Assembly: GCA_964499865.1 (NCBI GenBank)
Contig: CAZCPY010000163.1
Location: 1-6,274, forward strand
Length of the DNA stretch: 6,274 bases
Reading direction: 5' to 3'
Source of the DNA: JANOGU01 sp964499865
GTDB lineage: Bacteria > Pseudomonadota > Alphaproteobacteria > Rhodobacterales > Rhodobacteraceae
The position numbers and the translations under genes are program-made. Positions 5,893 through 6,274 of this stretch are shown here, piece by piece; the first letter of the stretch is position 1; each line of letters starts with the position of its first letter. The notes beneath the pieces are model-generated. The model did no database searches and was not told the DNA's origin. It saw only the letters and a list, made by a program, of their open reading frames with translations.

Positions 5893-6274
5893 CCGACGAT
5901 TTCGACCGTCTGGCGCAGGGCCTGCGTGCCGCCGCCCCCGCCCCCGACCCGGCGGCGCGGGCCGCGGCACTGGCGCGCGCGATGGAAAGTTTTGACGCCG
6001 CCCAAGGATCGCCCGCGCGCCTGCGTCCGATGTCCGACCGCCCGCAAGGGGCGGGGGTCTGGACAGGGATTGCACGGATGTTCGCAACACTCACCTCCCG
6101 CGGGGCGCTGACCGCCACCGCCTCTGTCGCCGCATTGGCGCTTGGCCTCGTGATGACCGCCCAGGTCGCCCGCGGGCCTTCCGGCCCGGTGCTGCCCGCC
6201 CCGCGGGGCGGGGCCGAGGGCCTGCCCGCCGTCGCCGGGCAGGGACAGGCGCTGTCTGCCGCAGAGGCCCGCGA
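5889..6274 (+). CDS. Membrane-anchored protein, probably VWA-domain (YfbK-like), N-terminal part
   Basis: The start ATG overlaps the sigma-factor stop by 4 bp (ATGA), and the 128 residues seen run off the right edge. The N-terminus is soluble and cytoplasmic-looking (MTDDFDRLAQGL, an Ala/Pro/Asp stretch, then a helix ending AMESFDAAQGS). A linker with RPQGAGVWTGIARMF follows, then one hydrophobic segment at about residues 73-91 (LTATASVAALALGLVM), then an Ala/Pro/Gly-rich, presumably periplasmic region. This pattern resembles, from memory, the start of the VWA-domain proteins that follow ECF sigma genes in Rhodobacteraceae; the VWA domain itself would be outside the window. By position and topology it could also regulate the sigma factor. 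However, no zinc-binding HxxxCxxC anti-sigma motif is present in the part seen. The coding call is firm; the family is a moderate inference. Confidence 0.65.
   Translation, partial: MTDDFDRLAQGLRAAAPAPDPAARAAALARAMESFDAAQGSPARLRPMSDRPQGAGVWTGIARMFATLTSRGALTATASVAALALGLVMTAQVARGPSGPVLPAPRGGAEGLPAVAGQGQALSAAEAR

Noticed and set aside
4798..6090. 430-codon minus-strand open frame across the right part
   Set aside because: Antisense to the PG-binding, sigma-factor and VWA-like genes and crossing a terminator; low-complexity Arg/Gly/Pro composition.

Overview
The window is very GC-rich (roughly 70% by eye, strong G/C third-position bias, so stops are rare and most long open frames are shadows). 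Gene content and protein style point to an alphaproteobacterium of the Rhodobacteraceae/Rhodobacterales type (Paracoccus/Rhodobacter relatives). This placement is inferred from protein families and composition; no rRNA or marker gene is present to prove it.

Layout, left to right. Positions 1-1874 (minus strand) hold a two-gene envelope unit: a MotA/TolQ/ExbB-type proton-channel protein (705-1874) and, four bases downstream, a MotB-like partner with one membrane helix, a conserved aspartate and a very long coiled coil (700 to beyond the left edge). A good sigma-70-like promoter (1912-1940) precedes the unit. Upstream of that promoter are four palindromes packed back to back (1991-2080); the one nearest the preceding gene also looks like that gene's terminator. 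Next, also on the minus strand, is a complete Rieske non-haem iron oxygenase alpha subunit (2103-3221) with all its metal ligands visible but no reductase beside it. A 97-base divergent intergenic region (3222-3318) separates it from a plus-strand CNNM/CorC ('hemolysin family') membrane protein with a CBS pair (3319-4596), which ends in a textbook intrinsic terminator (4651-4684).

The right part is all plus strand: a small secreted peptidoglycan-binding protein (4761-5225) framed by two terminators as a single-gene unit, then an ECF sigma factor (5347-5892) whose stop overlaps by 4 bp the start of a membrane-anchored protein running off the right edge (5889-6274). That N-terminus resembles the VWA-domain (YfbK-like) proteins that often follow such sigma factors in this group.

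Three loci concern the cell envelope: the proton-driven inner-membrane/periplasm motor pair, the secreted PG-binding protein, and the sigma factor with its putative membrane partner. No evidence links them in one pathway. Most of the window looks like ordinary chromosomal sequence. The items most worth checking are the four-palindrome cluster, the coiled-coil motor pair that resembles the ZorAB layout, and the poly-C tract in the putative sigma-factor promoter. No tRNA, rRNA, CRISPR array, insertion sequence or phage gene was seen.
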